DNA of 64,000 nucleotides from Vigna angularis (Eukaryota > Streptophyta > Magnoliopsida > Fabales > Fabaceae), in assembly GCF_016808095.1 (NCBI RefSeq), contig NC_068970.1, positions 17,218,501 to 17,282,500 of the forward strand. Direction: 5' to 3'. Below are positions 36,256 to 49,602 of this stretch, in pieces; position 1 is the stretch's first letter; each line of letters starts with the position of its first letter. Under the pieces are notes generated by a model. That model did not search any database. It saw nothing but the letters and a program-made list of their open reading frames with translations, and was not told the origin of the DNA. A program made the position numbers and the translations under genes.

Positions 36256-39200
36256 ATAATTAATAAGTAATAATGTGTGTGAAAATCGTTAAAATTATTT
36301 GAAGTCTCACATCAACTACAGAAATTGATTAATGATATATATGTTAGTCTCTTGTATGAATATGTTTCAAATATCTTATTTTATAAATAATTCTTTCAAA
36401 AAGAGTAATATTAGAACAATTTATGTTTTTTTAGTTACTTCTTTCTTTATTTCTATTTTAGAAAATCTTAAAAAAAAGAAGAAAATTTCTCTTAAGCTAA
36501 AATAATGTTGATGTCTCTGGTAAACTAAAAGAAACATTTAATAATTATTTTACTTCAATTTCTATTACGTAAAAAAAAACTCAATTTATAGTAAAACTCA
36601 TCTTATTAACTTGAAATCCACTTATTAACATTATATTATAACTGTAGTTGATTTTGTAAAAGTGAATAAGTTGATTTGAAAATTATTATGAAAAGGTTTT
36701 TTATAATTTAATTCTTAACATAATATCATAACATTGATTTTGTAAAGATGAATAAGTTGATTTGAAAATTATTGTGAAAAGTCTTTTTTTAATTTACTTC
36801 TTAACATAATATCATAACTATTAGTTGATTTTTTAAGGTTGAGAGAGTTGATTTGGAAACTATTATGAAAAACTTCAGCAATGACCATTCAAAGTAGAAT
36901 TCATCAAATGTCTTACAATACATTAAAATTGCGTCATCTTGCTATATGTATTCCTTTCCCTTCATCTTCCTATTAAGCAATTTGGCTAACTTTTTCATCT
37001 GTTTGTCACGGTTGTTGCAACTTCACATATGTATTGCAACTGCCCCAGTCCATCCATCTTCTCCTTTTCTCATATGATATTCTATTGTTGTATAGTTGCT
37101 TTTCATGTGAGTGTTGGTAGTTCTTTTGTAGTTACAAAAGTATACATGTTCATATATTTATGGTTTTATAGAAATTTGTTTATATATGTTTTATATTAAT
37201 TGTGTATACAGAACTTCTATATGTTTAGATATTATAGTTCAACGAATTGTGTATTTAGAATTGTGTGTATGTTAAATGAATATTACGTTAGATCAGGGTT
37301 TAAATATATTAAGCTATTATGTTATATTATATTTATTATGATAGATTGCATTTTAGGATTGGATATTTTGCTATTTAGTTATGTGAAAATTTAAATGTAT
37401 AATTTTACTATTTAAAAAAATTAGATATATAGTCGAGGTTTAGTTGTTAAGTTTAATCATGTTCTTATTAGTTTGTATTTTGTAAATTTTTATATCATTA
37501 TAATTGTATTTTAAATGTGTTGATATTGGATCTAATTAAGGATATTTGCGTTTATATTTTAGGAAACTATAATTTTAAAATGTTGATATATTAGTAGTCT
37601 TATATTATTTACCAACTTAAGTGTAATTTAAATATTTTTCTTCATCTTTCGAAGTGTTTTTTAAAAATAAAACTATAACGGACAAAGTTTTAAAGATGAC
37701 AAGACGACAAATTCTCAAATGTTTGATAATTAATCCTATATCACTAAATATATTTGAGATTGAAACATAAAATATTATGTAAAAAGTGAAAATTCTCGTA
37801 CTTATTTGTCTCGTTAAGTTGAATTTTCCTACATTTGCAATCATTTGCATAATCGGTGCAGCAGGAACTGTAATTCCTTTGCTTCTCTTGAATCTTGTAG
37901 CTTGTTAAAGGGTGAAGGTGAACACACATGAAGGAAGAAGATAATGTGTAAAAGCATAATCCACCTTAGTTTGGAAGGAAAAAGAGATATACCACTTGTG
38001 ATTCCTGCAATGTTTAAAAGTAAATATTTGTTTCGGAATGAAGCTCTCTTCTTGTGTACCCAACGTAAGTGTAGCCCAAATTCAGATCCAGCATCAAAGT
38101 CCAAGAGTTTAAACCGAAGCTCATTGTTTAATGATCACAATTGTAATATTTTGTAAAGATACAAATATTATGCTTTTCTAACATTTCTTGGTATATTACG
38201 TTAAAATCTAAAAAAAATTACACATATATTATTTTAATGTTTCTTAAAAAACATCAAAATATCATTTAATGAATGGTAAACTATAAATAAATCATGAAAT
38301 TTTTACTTCATAGATTTATCAATTCAATGAACAGTTTATTTTTTTTATTTTTTTTAACTTTAGCTACTTTTTACTAGCTTTTTACAGTACACTTTACGGA
38401 ATTAGCAACGACGGAAAATTTGGTTAAGGAATCTCTCACTGGATATCCAATTCTGAAAAATTAGATGATGAATTATAGAAATATGTCCAATATTGGCGCA
38501 TAGATATGTTTTAATATATATATAAATACTGATGAGAAAAAAATGTGAAACAAGTAAATGCAATAGGTAAATTGATCGGCATACTCTCTTCATATTTCTT
38601 ATATTTCTAACAAATTAATAATAATAGAGATTGTCTGTAGCCCTAAATAATAATCATAATAAAAAAGTTGAAAGTATCTTTTGTTGTATAATTATAAAAA
38701 TTAATAAAAGTAAATTGTTTTTATATAATATATACAAATTAATAATGATAATTAGTTTTTTTTAATTATTTTGTCGTGTGCGTCTTTTTTTCTTTTTATC
38801 TTTTTTATTTTGTTATCTTTACATTTTTCATGTTACTAACACGATTTTTTTGTTAGTATCCACATCTAAAAGTCATCTTTACAGCTGTGAATTTTCGTTG
38901 TAGACACATCTAACATCTTCATAACAAATGAGATAGAAATACATAAAGCATCTAAAAACAAAGAGAGAAAATCATTTCAAAAACCCACAAAAAAAAGTAT
39001 CACCAAAAAATACAATGCAATAAATATTGTAAGATTAAAAAAATAAAACTCAGTATCAATTACTACAACAAAAAACACATATCTAATTTAAATTTAACGT
39101 GCAAAAAACATAATAAAAAGGTAAACTTCAAATTCCCATAAAAGTATTAAGCTTATTTTTAAAAGTTCAACTCTACTTCAAATATGTTTAACAACAAGCA

Positions 39201-40001
39201 CATGGAGATGATAAATATTTAGAAATAAGTTGGAAATGAATGACAGTCATTGTCATGAAGCGGCGTTGATGGAATCATTTGAAAAATTGATGACTTAGAA
39301 AAAGTTTTAGAATCAAATGAACTATCATTAACCCTGTAAGTTTTAAATTTCTGTTAAACCTATGTAAGTTAAAAACACAATTTATGGTATACATACATAA
39401 AAATATATATATTTGAACCGGGTCCTTCCTGATAATAACTACTAACAAGAAAAATTTTAATTATTAAAATGACGGTGGCTGTTATATTAAAGGAGCAGGA
39501 AAACATACTTTGGTCAACATGCGCTGAAGGAATTATCAAGTTGTAATTACAGATAACTGTATAAGTCCGCTATTTAATTCTATGAGCAAAGTTCATGAAC
39601 TTGATCTTTTTGCAAGCTGACATCTATCAAAAAAATGGGGTTTATGCATCGAAAAATGAGGTGGTTGCCTCACGCACATCAAGCTAAGATAAAAACGACA
39701 AAGTTTGATTGTTCTGCAGCTGTTTTATATGTGATGTAGTATTGTCAATCACCCTTATATCCAATCGCTTTAGGACAACAGCATTTAAGGTAATCACATT
39801 AAGGTGGTAGTTAATAATTATTATGGTACATCAAAAGGCTGAGAAGCTTGTTATGAATGAACAATAACATGTGGTGTGTGTACGTCTACATCTGAGTCGA
39901 AAGCAAATGGAAAGGATTCATTCAACTGCAACAAGAGATGAACTGTAACTCAGCTTCTGGGAATTTGTCCAGCTCCTTCAATTATTACTTTTTGTGTATG
40001 C
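36256..40001. other. Gene-free DNA left of the retrotransposon
   Basis: AT-rich. A slightly GC-richer patch at 37840-38150 carries open frames on both strands (87 and 70 codons) with no recognised family. The final 500 bp before the retrotransposon is moderately complex but non-coding as far as I can see. TATGC at 39997-40001 is the left target duplication of the retrotransposon. Confidence 0.45.
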
Positions 40002-40839
40002 TGTAACATCCCGATTATATAATAATCAATATTACATAATAAAGACGTCAACATTCAAATATAAAGAACAGTCAGAATACGACGTGTAATTTAAGTACTA
40101 AATTACAGTCATCCAAAATAAAAGAAACGGAAATTCAAACTTAAACAGTTTATAGATTCGAACACTACACGTGTTCAGATAAGAATTCCTAAGAAAACTA
40201 CTCCACAACCTCAATATTCTCCAGCTCTCGCTCCAAAGGACTCTCCTCGACAACATCTGCTCCCATCCAAGTGGATGATCATCGCCAAAGAATCATATCC
40301 CAACGGCACACAACACAAACAATACAAGGGTGAGCTAGATATAAAAAGCATGTTATCATACATAGATTCATATACAGAAATATTTAGGCATGCTTATTAA
40401 ACCACAATCCACATATTCACAAGACTCATCCGGATTCTTGTATAATTGTCGAACTATTGGTCGTCTCTACACTTACTAGCTCTGCTGGTCTTTCTCCAAC
40501 GCTAGCAATATAAATCCCCCAAGCTGCCTATGTCTAAATTCAAAGACTATAGACGAGTGTGAATAATGCTTTGAGTGTAGGGATAGACATACCATTTCGA
40601 AGCCCCTACAATTATACAGACACAACCACAATATTTCACATAACTACTTCCATCCATCTCTCCCTGAGATTTCCTAATCATACTCACATTCATCATTTTC
40701 ATCATATAATCACGATAATTTATCATAATTCATACATGCTCACATTTTCAAATAAATCACATCGTATCATACTTTCAACATTTTACATATTTAATTCAAT
40801 CCAAAACAATAGCAATTTAACCCTTTGCACACTCTTGGA

Positions 40840-41900
40840 CGAACACTATTCACCACCAAATTGGACGAACGCTATTAAGGATCTGGACGAACATTATTAA
40901 AAAAAAAAAACGGACGAACGCTCAAGTTTAGGACGAACGTCCACTTTTCACAGTTTGGACGAACGCTCACTCAATGTTTTAAGGACGAACGCTCACTTCT
41001 ATATCCAGGACGAACGCTCAAATCACTGTGTTAAGGACGAACGCTCACTTCAATATTTAGAACGAACGCTCACTCGACGAACACTCGATGGCCGAACGCT
41101 CACTGGACGAACGCTCAACTATTTGGACAAACGCTCAACTATTTGGACGAACGCTCAACAATTTCGGCGAACGCTCAACTATTTCGACGAACGCTCAACA
41201 TGTAATTAAGGACGAACGCTAGGACGAACGCTCGCTGGGACGAACGCTCGCTGGGAAGGACGAGCGCTCACTCAGTGGGATGACGAACGCTGGACAAACA
41301 CTGTTTGGACGAGCGTCCCATACTAAGACGAACGAACGCGAAATACCAAATGGACGAACACCAATCACCTTGGACGAACGCTCAACACAACAGACGAAAG
41401 CTCAGGCCGAGGACGAACGCTACACTCAGGATTTAAATAATACCGAACGCTCACAACTAAGGCCGAACACTCACAAACTAAGGCCGAACGCTCAAGATCA
41501 ATTACTTAGGCCGAACACTCAACTACCGAACACCAAATTCAATACTGGACGAGCGCTCAAAGATCAAACATTGACAAGACCGAACGCTTACTATTTACAC
41601 ATACAGAAACAAGACCGAACGCTCATTAATTCACTAAAACCGAACCTTTAAATTTGAAACCTAAGAATCCATATCAAGGACGAACGACTGCACCCACTAA
41701 TATCAATTACCGAACGCTCAAGATCACTCTCTGAATTTAAGGATTTATGGACGAACGTTCACAATTCCTAGTTCACTAAGACCGAACGCTACACTCACAA
41801 TTACGAACGCGAACGCTCGTCACAAGAGCGAACGCTCAACATAATTTGGCCGACCACTCATTGGTCGAGCCGTTTTGGACGAACGTCCAATTTTCAACAA
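40840..41900. repeat. Degenerate GGACGAACGCTC array in the left LTR
   Basis: About 20 exact GAACGCTC copies and about as many near copies (GGCCGAACGCTC, GACGAGCGCTC, GAACACTC), at irregular 14-40 bp spacing over roughly 1 kb. Open frames across it read as Asp-Glu-Arg-Ser and Arg-Thr-Leu repeats and are not genes. Confidence 0.9.
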
Positions 41901-42367
41901 ATTGGACGAACGCGCGTTTCTGCAGAATTCTGCAGAATCGCAGGTTTTCCAGAAAACCCAGAAACCCCAAATTTTTCATCCCCTTCTTCCCAGATTTGCA
42001 TCAAACACAACATATATCATCAATTAAACAAAAGATCTAGCTCCCCTTACCTCTTGAAGACTTCTTTGAATTAATCTCCAAAGGGTTTGATCTCCTTCCA
42101 ACTTCAAAAGTTTCCACTTCTCCTCTTTCCCAGAACTTGCAGCCACTCCTCCACTCCTCCAGATGCAGCACCAAAGCCTCCTTGCACTTCAGCAGCTCTC
42201 CACCTCACCGTCTCTCAGTTTTGCAGGAATGATTTCCATCCAAAGCCAGAACCCATACTCCATTTTTATCTCCCACAAGCCTCCCATTTTTCCTTTCTAT
42301 GGGGAAGCAACGTTGGCTGTCTCCTTGTGGCCAACGTTCCTTCCTTCCCCCCTTTCCCCCGTTGTTT

Positions 42368-42368
<1 letters not shown>

Positions 42369-42420
<52 letters not shown>
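42369..42420. repeat. Poly-T tract in the left LTR
   Basis: 52 consecutive T; the matching tract in the right LTR is 32 T (49548-49579). The difference accounts for almost all of the 21-bp LTR length difference. Confidence 0.95.
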
Positions 42421-42423
<3 letters not shown>

Positions 42424-42438
42424 TCACGATTCCTTACA

Positions 42439-42448
42439 TTCTCCCCAA
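42439..42448 (-). other. Polypurine tract of the retrotransposon
   Basis: TTGGGGAGAA on the - strand directly abuts the 3' LTR, the position where plus-strand DNA synthesis is primed in LTR retrotransposons. Confidence 0.8.
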
Positions 42449-42478
42449 CAACAAAATTTTCGTCCTCGAAAATTTGGC

Positions 42479-45400
42479 TTATCGAAACAAGTGGGGATAA
42501 ATTTCTCTCATCTCATCTTCCAATTCCCATGTGGAGTCGCCTATTCTACCATTCCAGATAACCTTGACAAGTTTGAGAGTTCTCCCTCTAAGTTGTTTAT
42601 TTTGGCTCTCTTCAATCCTCACAGGTTGCACTTCTACCGACAAATCCTCTCTGACTTGTACATTTTCCACTTCAAGTATATGAGAAGAATCGGACACATA
42701 TTTTCTCAGCTGAGATACATGGAACACCGGATGCAAGTTTGCTAACTGGGGTGGCATGGCTATCTCATAAGCTACCGGCCCTATACGTCGTAGGATTTGA
42801 TAGGGGCCAAGGTACTTAGGAGACAACTTCCTAGCCCGAATTGCTCTCCCTACACCGGTAGTCGGAGTCACTCGGAGAAACACATGATCACCAGCTACAA
42901 ACTCCAACGGCTTGCGCCTCCGATCAGCATAGGACTTCTGTCTACTTTGAGATGCTCGCATCTTTGCCTGTATAAGCTTCACTTTATCTGTAGTCTGTTG
43001 AACTATCTCTGGTCCCGTTAACACATGCTCTCCTTCTTGAAACCAACACAAAGGTGTTCTACAGCGTCTTCCATACAGGGCTTCAAACGGAGCCATACCA
43101 ATACTGGCATGATAACTGTTATTATAAGTGAACTCAACCAGTGGTAATATCTCATCCCATACTCCTAAGTGGTCCAAAATACAAGTCCTTAACAAATCTT
43201 CTAGCGATTGGATCGTCCGCTCGGACTGACCATCTGTTTGAGGATGATAAGCCGAACTCATCTGTAGTCTGCTTCCCATTTCATTTTGAAGGGTCTGCCA
43301 AAACCTGGATGTGAACCTCGGGTCTCTATCTGATACAATACTCGAAGGCACCCCATGTAATCTCACTATTTCTTTAATATATAGTTGCGCCAACTTTGTC
43401 ATAGACATTCTCAAATCAATTGCCAAGAAGTGAGCACTCTTTGTCAATCGGTCCACTATTACCCATATTGCGTCATGTTTCCGAATAGTGCGTGGCAAAT
43501 GAGTAACGAAGTCCATAGCGATGCTATCCCATTTCCACTTTGGAATCTCCAATGGTTGCAACAATCCTCCAGGTCTTTGATGTTCCACTTTTGCCTTTTG
43601 ACAGGTCAAGCAAGAAGCCACAAATTGTGTCACATCTCTCTTCATACCCGACCACCAGAAGGACTTCTTGAGGTCTTGGTACATCTTCGTCATGCCTGGA
43701 TGCATGCTAAAACGGCTTTTGTGACCTTCTTCCATAATTAATTTCTTAAATCTCGAACTGCTAGGGATACAGACTCGACCTTTAAATCTCAAAATACCGT
43801 CGGTCCCTAAGGCAAAATCTTTTCCTTGTTCAGTTCCAATCAAACTAGCTGACGTCTGGAGTTCAATATTTTTCGACTGCTCTTCCTTAACATTCTTCAA
43901 CAAGTCATTGGATACTACCAAATTACTGCATCTGATACTGTCAGCTTCAAATTCAACTTGTAACCTCAAATCTCTGAAGCTTGTTACTAGCTCTAATTCT
44001 CGGATCATCAATGAGGACATATGTACTGCCTTCCTGCTCAAGGCATCTGCCACTACATTGGCTTTCCCAGGATGGTATAAAAGATCAAAGTCATAATCCT
44101 TAAGGAATTCCATCCATCTTCTCTGCCTCATGTTAAGCTCCTTCTGATCAAAGAGATATCTCAGGCTCTTATGATCACTGAACACCTGAAATTGTGCACC
44201 ATACAGGTAGTGTCTCCAAATCTTCAAAGCAAAAACTACCGCTGCCAACTCCAAGTCATGAGTGGGGTAATTCTTCTCATGAACTTTGAGTTGTCTTGAT
44301 GCATACGCCACTACTTTCTTCTCCTGCATCAATACACACCCTAATCCCTGATGCGAGGCATCACAAAACACCTCAAAAAGTTTACCTGTGTCAGGAATGA
44401 CCAAAACGGGTGCACTAGTCAACCTTCTCTTTAGCTCTTGAAAGTTAGTTTCACAACGATCTGTCCAAACAAAAGGTTGATCCTTCCTAGTCAGTTGCGT
44501 CAATGGTGCCACAATTCGGGAAAAGTCCTCAATAAAACGGCGGTAATAGCCCGCTAAACCCACGAAGCTCCTGACCTCAGTAACAGTCTTAGGTCTTTCC
44601 CATTGAAGTACTGCTTGCACCTTAGCGGGATCAACAGAAATTTCTCCAGCTGAAATCACGTGGCCAAGAAAAAGAACTTCTTCCATCCAAAATTCACACT
44701 TAGACAATTTGGCATACAATCTTCGTTCTCTCAGCACTTCAAGTACAGCCCTAAGGTGATCTTCATGTTCTTCTCGCGTCTTAGAATAGACAAGTATGTC
44801 ATCTATAAATACTACCACGAACTTGTCCAAGAAGGGTCTGAAAATTCGATTCATATAGTCCATGAAAATGGCTGGAGCGTTAGTCACACCAAAAGGCATA
44901 ACCACATACTCATAGTGACCATACCTGGACCTGAATGCCGTCTTCTGCACATCATCAGCTTTCACTAAAATTTGATGGTAACCCGACCTCAAATCAATCT
45001 TGGAGAATACCGTAGCTCCGTGCAGTTGATCCATCAAATCATCTATCCTCGGCAACGGATACTTGTTCTTGATCGTCAACTTATTCAGTTGCCGATAATC
45101 AACGCATAATCTCGAACCACCATCTTTCTTCTTTACTAGTAACACTGGTGCTCCCCAAGGTGAAGCACTAGGTCGGATAAACTGTTTCTCCAACAGGTCT
45201 TCAATCTGCTTCTTTAACTCTACCAATTCTGCTGGAGCCATCCTATAAGGAGCTATAGAAACTGGTCCTGCTCCCGAGACCAAATCAATAGAGAACTCCA
45301 CCTCACGTGGAGGAGGTAAACCAGGAACTTCTTCAGGAAAAACATCCAAGAAATCGTTCACAACTGCAAGGTTTTCACTCTGACTCTCCTGTGCCGCATG

Positions 45401-47035
45401 ATGTGAAACTTGCGTCGCTTCTATATGTGATAGTACTAAAAAGCAACTAGCGCCTTCCAGGAGGTCTTGTCTCAAGACGCCGATCGACAAAGGCATAAAT
45501 TTGTCTTTATCAGGAAACAGTAATTTCTTACTACCACAGTCGATGAGGATGCGATTGGTAGATAACCAATCCATTCCCAAAATTACTTCTAATCCTTGCA
45601 AAGGTAAACAGATGAGGTTCACCTTGAACTGATGTCCTTCTACAACAATTGGACAACGGACACACATAGAAGACGTTTTGACTAACCCTGATGCTGGTGT
45701 AGACACCACTAGGTCGAAGTCTAATTCCTCTATAGGCATACTCAACTTTTCAACACATGCCTCCGATATGAAGGAATGTGTTGCCCCCGAATCAAAAAGT
45801 ACAACACAAGTCACTCCAAACAGTAAACAGTTGCTGATGATGAGATTACCTGAGTTGACTGCCTCTGATCCTGTCATGGCATATACTCTGCCCACTGCTT
45901 GAGGTCTGTCACCTCCTCTGGGTGGAGGCAAACCAGTCTTCTGTGCCTGAGACCTTGATCCTTCTACAGAAGTACACTCTTTAGCAAAGTGCCCCTCTTT
46001 CCCACACTTGAAACATTTCCTTGCACCATTTTCCATAGGACAGTTGCTACGGTAATGAGGTCCTCCACAGGTGTAACATCTAACAGTGCCGGATGGTCTG
46101 GTTGGTCCCGACTGCACTGATGGCTGATAGGATGAACCCCTCGACCCAGAAGAAAAGGATGGTCTAGCATAAGGGGTCTTCCTAGTGCTAAATCCACCAC
46201 GAGACCCAGATGGTCCCCCAGTCCTAGTAGGTCGACTCTGCTGTCCCTCAGATTCATTCTTTGTCTTCTCCATATCCCTAGCCATCTCCACAAGAGCTGG
46301 AAACTCCCTCAGACGGTGACCTCTCACCAAGAGCTTGATGTCACTGCGCAACCCGTTTTCAAACTTGCGGCATTGCCACTCTTCATCCACTTTCATGGTG
46401 TTAAATCTAAGAAGATGTTTGAAGCGATCAGTATACTCAGATACCGACATATTTCCCTGCACTAGCTCCAAAAACTCCACTTCCTTAGCATATCTAAGAG
46501 TATCAGGGAAGTATTCCTTATAGAACTTCCTCTTAAATAAGTCCCATGTGATAGGGGTTCTAGTTCCTTCCAAGATCATCCGTGCACTGCTCCACCAGTG
46601 GCTTGCCTCTCCGGTCAAAAGATATTCAGTATAGGACAACCTGTTTTCATCAGGACACCTCTTGGCGTTGTAGACTCTCTCCATATCACGAAGCCACTGA
46701 TCGGCTTCATCGGGTGAACACTTGCCATTAAACTTGGCGGGATGATGCTGCAAGAAATTTTCCAAACTCCATTCTTTAGTTGGAGCAGCCGAAGAAGAAG
46801 GACCAGTGGGAATCCTGCCACTAGTCATCACATCCAAGAACTGCCTTTGGGTGGTATCGGCCGACACTCTGGCATTCTCAGCGGACACTCTTGCAGCTTC
46901 CAGATTCTGCAAGGCTATGGTATTCTGCTGAATTAGTGTAACATTTTGTTGTTGCAACGCCCGAAGTACCTCATTCAACATCTGATTAGTGTCATATGGA
47001 TCGACATCCGAGGAAGGAGGAGATCTAGATGCCAT
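42479..47035 (-). CDS. gag-pol: Gag-pol polyprotein of the Tekay/Del-type chromovirus
   Basis: A single 1518-residue frame. In order: Gag capsid region about 90-265; two CCHC zinc knuckles at 320-332 and 341-354; aspartic protease with DSG at 415-417; reverse transcriptase about 595-775 with the FIDD catalytic box at 743-746; RNase H about 885-1000; integrase with an HHCC zinc finger (His1105, His1112, Cys1142, Cys1145) and a DDE triad at Asp1175, Asp1236 and Glu1272 with the canonical 35-residue gap; a GPY motif near 1409-1412; and a chromodomain-like C-terminus about 1480-1518 ending [15 protein letters not shown]. No stop or frameshift breaks it and the key residues are present. Gag and Pol are fused in one frame, as usual in this clade. 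The start follows the primer binding site by about 130 nt. Confidence 0.97.
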   Translation of the reverse strand: MASRSPPSSDVDPYDTNQMLNEVLRALQQQNVTLIQQNTIALQNLEAARVSAENARVSADTTQRQFLDVMTSGRIPTGPSSSAAPTKEWSLENFLQHHPAKFNGKCSPDEADQWLRDMERVYNAKRCPDENRLSYTEYLLTGEASHWWSSARMILEGTRTPITWDLFKRKFYKEYFPDTLRYAKEVEFLELVQGNMSVSEYTDRFKHLLRFNTMKVDEEWQCRKFENGLRSDIKLLVRGHRLREFPALVEMARDMEKTKNESEGQQSRPTRTGGPSGSRGGFSTRKTPYARPSFSSGSRGSSYQPSVQSGPTRPSGTVRCYTCGGPHYRSNCPMENGARKCFKCGKEGHFAKECTSVEGSRSQAQKTGLPPPRGGDRPQAVGRVYAMTGSEAVNSGNLIISNCLLFGVTCVVLFDSGATHSFISEACVEKLSMPIEELDFDLVVSTPASGLVKTSSMCVRCPIVVEGHQFKVNLICLPLQGLEVILGMDWLSTNRILIDCGSKKLLFPDKDKFMPLSIGVLRQDLLEGASCFLVLSHIEATQVSHHAAQESQSENLAVVNDFLDVFPEEVPGLPPPREVEFSIDLVSGAGPVSIAPYRMAPAELVELKKQIEDLLEKQFIRPSASPWGAPVLLVKKKDGGSRLCVDYRQLNKLTIKNKYPLPRIDDLMDQLHGATVFSKIDLRSGYHQILVKADDVQKTAFRSRYGHYEYVVMPFGVTNAPAIFMDYMNRIFRPFLDKFVVVFIDDILVYSKTREEHEDHLRAVLEVLRERRLYAKLSKCEFWMEEVLFLGHVISAGEISVDPAKVQAVLQWERPKTVTEVRSFVGLAGYYRRFIEDFSRIVAPLTQLTRKDQPFVWTDRCETNFQELKRRLTSAPVLVIPDTGKLFEVFCDASHQGLGCVLMQEKKVVAYASRQLKVHEKNYPTHDLELAAVVFALKIWRHYLYGAQFQVFSDHKSLRYLFDQKELNMRQRRWMEFLKDYDFDLLYHPGKANVVADALSRKAVHMSSLMIRELELVTSFRDLRLQVEFEADSIRCSNLVVSNDLLKNVKEEQSKNIELQTSASLIGTEQGKDFALGTDGILRFKGRVCIPSSSRFKKLIMEEGHKSRFSMHPGMTKMYQDLKKSFWWSGMKRDVTQFVASCLTCQKAKVEHQRPGGLLQPLEIPKWKWDSIAMDFVTHLPRTIRKHDAIWVIVDRLTKSAHFLAIDLRMSMTKLAQLYIKEIVRLHGVPSSIVSDRDPRFTSRFWQTLQNEMGSRLQMSSAYHPQTDGQSERTIQSLEDLLRTCILDHLGVWDEILPLVEFTYNNSYHASIGMAPFEALYGRRCRTPLCWFQEGEHVLTGPEIVQQTTDKVKLIQAKMRASQSRQKSYADRRRKPLEFVAGDHVFLRVTPTTGVGRAIRARKLSPKYLGPYQILRRIGPVAYEIAMPPQLANLHPVFHVSQLRKYVSDSSHILEVENVQVREDLSVEVQPVRIEESQNKQLRGRTLKLVKVIWNGRIGDSTWELEDEMREIYPHLFR

Positions 47036-47165
47036 CTTCTATTCATATAGAGAGAAAAACTATTAGTCCAACTTAGTGAAACTAATGTAACGTCTCACAA
47101 AATGGCCATCATTCAAAATCACAAATAGGGCATACCCACAACCTACAGGTTTCTAAGGAAGAACT

Positions 47166-47177
47166 GCTCTGATACCA
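47166..47177 (-). other. Primer binding site (initiator Met tRNA type)
   Basis: TGGTATCAGAGC on the - strand, four bases inside the 5' LTR. It is complementary to the 3' end of plant initiator methionine tRNA, the commonest primer for minus-strand synthesis in plant LTR retrotransposons. Confidence 0.9.
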
Positions 47178-47181
47178 TTAA

Positions 47182-49546
47182 TGTAACATCCCGATTATAT
47201 AATAATCAATATTACATAATAAAGACGTCAACATTCAAATATAGAGAACAGTCAGAATACGACGTGTAATTTAAGTACTAAATTACAGTCATCCAAAATA
47301 AAAGAAACGAAAATTCAAACTTAAACAGTTTATAGATTCGAACACTACACGTGTTCAGATAGGAATTCCTAAGAAAACTACTCCACAACCTCAATATTCT
47401 CCAGCTCTTGCTCCAAAGGACTCTCCTCGACAACATCTGCTCCCATCCAAGTGGATGATCATCGCCAAAGAATCATATCCCAACGGCACACAACACAAAC
47501 AATACAAGGGTGAGCTAGATATAAAAAGCATGTTATCATACATAGATTCATATACAAAAATATTTAGGCATGCTTATTAAACCACAATCCACATATTCAC
47601 AAGACTCATCCGGATTCTTGTATAATTGTCGAACTATTGGTCGTCTCTACACTTACTAGCTCTGCTGGTCTTTCTCCAACGCTAGCAATATAAATCCCCC
47701 AAGCTGCCTATGTCTAAATTCAAAGACTATAGACGAGTGTGAATAATGCTTTGAGTGTAGGGATAGACATACCATTTCGAAGCCCCTACAATTATACAGA
47801 CACAACCACAATATTTCACATAACTACTTCCATCCATCTCTCCCTGAGATTTCCTAATCATACTCACATTCATCATTTTCATCATATAATCACGATAATT
47901 TATCATAATTCATACATGCTCACATTTTCAAATAAATCACATCGTATCATACTTTCAACATTTTACATATTTAATTCAATCCAAAACAATAGCAATTTAA
48001 CCCTTTGCACACTCTTGGACGAACACTATTCACCACCAAATTGGACGAACGCTATTAAGGATCTGGACGAACATTATTAAAAAAAAAAACGGACGAACGC
48101 TCAAGTTTAGGACGAACGTCCACTTTTCACAGTTTGGACGAACGCTCACTCAATGTTTTAAGGACGAACGCTCACTTCTATATCCAGGACGAACGCTCAA
48201 ATCACTGTGTTAAGGACGAACGCTCACTTCAATATTTAGAACGAACGCTCACTCGACGAACACTCGATGGCCGAACGCTCACTGGACGAACGCTCAACTA
48301 TTTGGACAAACGCTCAACTATTTGGACGAACGCTCAACAATTTCGGCGAACGCTCAACTATTTCGACGAACGCTCAACATGTAATTAAGGACGAACGCTA
48401 GGACGAACGCTCGCTGGGACGAACGCTCGCTGGGAAGGACGAGCGCTCACTCAGTGGGATGACGAACGCTGGACAAACACTGTTTGGACGAGCGTCCCAT
48501 ACTAAGACGAACGAACGCGAAATACCAAATGGACGAACACCAATCACCTTGGACGAACGCTCAACACAACAGACGAAAGCTCAGGCCGAGGACGAACGCT
48601 ACACTCAGGATTTAAATAATACCGAACGCTCACAACTAAGGCCGAACACTCACAAACTAAGGCCGAACGCTCAAGATCAATTACTTAGGCCGAACACTCA
48701 ACTACCGAACACCAAATTCAATACTGGACGAGCGCTCAAAGATCAAACATTGACAAGACCGAACGCTTACTATTTACACATACAGAAACAAGACCGAACG
48801 CTCATTAATTCACTAAAACCGAACCTTTAAATTTGAAACCTAAGAATCCATATCAAGGACGAACGACTGCACCCACTAATATCAATTACCGAACGCTCAA
48901 GATCACTCTCTGAATTTAAGGATTTATGGACGAACGTTCACAATTCCTAGTTCACTAAGACCGAACGCTACACTCACAATTACGAACGCGAACGCTCGTC
49001 ACAAGAGCGAACGCTCAACATAATTTGGCCGACCACTCATTGGTCGAGCCGTTTTGGACGAACGTCCAATTTTCAACAAATTGGACGAACGCGCGTTTCT
49101 GCAGAATTCTGCAGAATCGCAGGTTTTCCAGAAAACCCAGAAACCCCAAATTTTTCATCCCCTTCTTCCCAGATTTGCATCAAACACAACATATATCATC
49201 AATTAAACAAAAGATCTAGCTCCCCTTACCTCTTGAAGACTTCTTTGAATTAATCTCCAAAGGGTTTGATCTCCTTCCAACTTCAAAAGTTTCCACTTCT
49301 CCTCTTTCCCAGAACTTGCAGCCACTCCTCCACTCCTCCAGATGCAGCACCAAAGCCTCCTTGCACTTCAGCAGCTCTCCACCTCACCGTCTCTCAGTTT
49401 TGCAGGAATGATTTCCATCCAAAGCCAGAACCCATACTCCATTTTTATCTCCCACAAGCCTCCCATTTTTCCTTTCTATGGGGAAGCAACGTTGGCTGTC
49501 TCCTTGTGGCCAACGTTCCTTCCTTCCCCCCTTTCCCCCGTTGTTT

Positions 49547-49582
<36 letters not shown>

Positions 49583-49597
49583 TCACGATTCCTTACA
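47182..49597 (-). repeat. 5' LTR (right copy)
   Basis: 2416 bp, TG to CA. In the element's sense this LTR should hold the promoter. It carries the same array as the left LTR, about 48020-49080. Its T run is 49548-49579. Confidence 0.96.
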
Positions 49598-49602
49598 TAT
49601 GC

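Larger units (their letters stand above)
40002..42438 (-). repeat. 3' LTR (left copy)
   Basis: 2437 bp, TG to CA. Relative to the element's - strand coding sense this is the downstream LTR. It contains the GGACGAACGCTC array (about 40840-41900) and a 52-T run at 42369-42420. It differs from the other LTR at about five bases plus an A-run and T-run length change. Confidence 0.96.
40002..49597 (-). mobile_element. Complete Ty3/gypsy chromovirus (Tekay/Del type) retrotransposon
   Basis: A full-length element of 9596 bp, coding on the - strand. Its LTRs (40002-42438 and 47182-49597) both run TG to CA, and TATGC flanks it on both sides (39997-40001 and 49598-49602). It has a tRNA-iMet type primer binding site next to the right LTR, a polypurine tract next to the left LTR, and one uninterrupted gag-pol frame between. 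I count about five substitutions plus two homopolymer length differences between the LTRs, so the insertion is recent. The Tekay/Del call rests on the fused gag-pol and the chromodomain-like C-terminus. All parts needed for movement appear present; whether it is transcribed is unknown. Confidence 0.97.

Noticed and set aside
37841..38156. Overlapping frames on both strands in a GC-richer patch
   Set aside because: Neither protein resembles a family and no exon borders make a larger gene.
40955..41651. Open frames with Asp-Glu-Arg-Ser and Arg-Thr-Leu repeats, also at 48134-48830 and 55775-56118
   Set aside because: Translations of the GGACGAACGCTC array within LTRs, not proteins.
42087..42745. 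Frames containing long Phe runs
   Set aside because: Created by the LTR poly-T tract and antisense to gag-pol.
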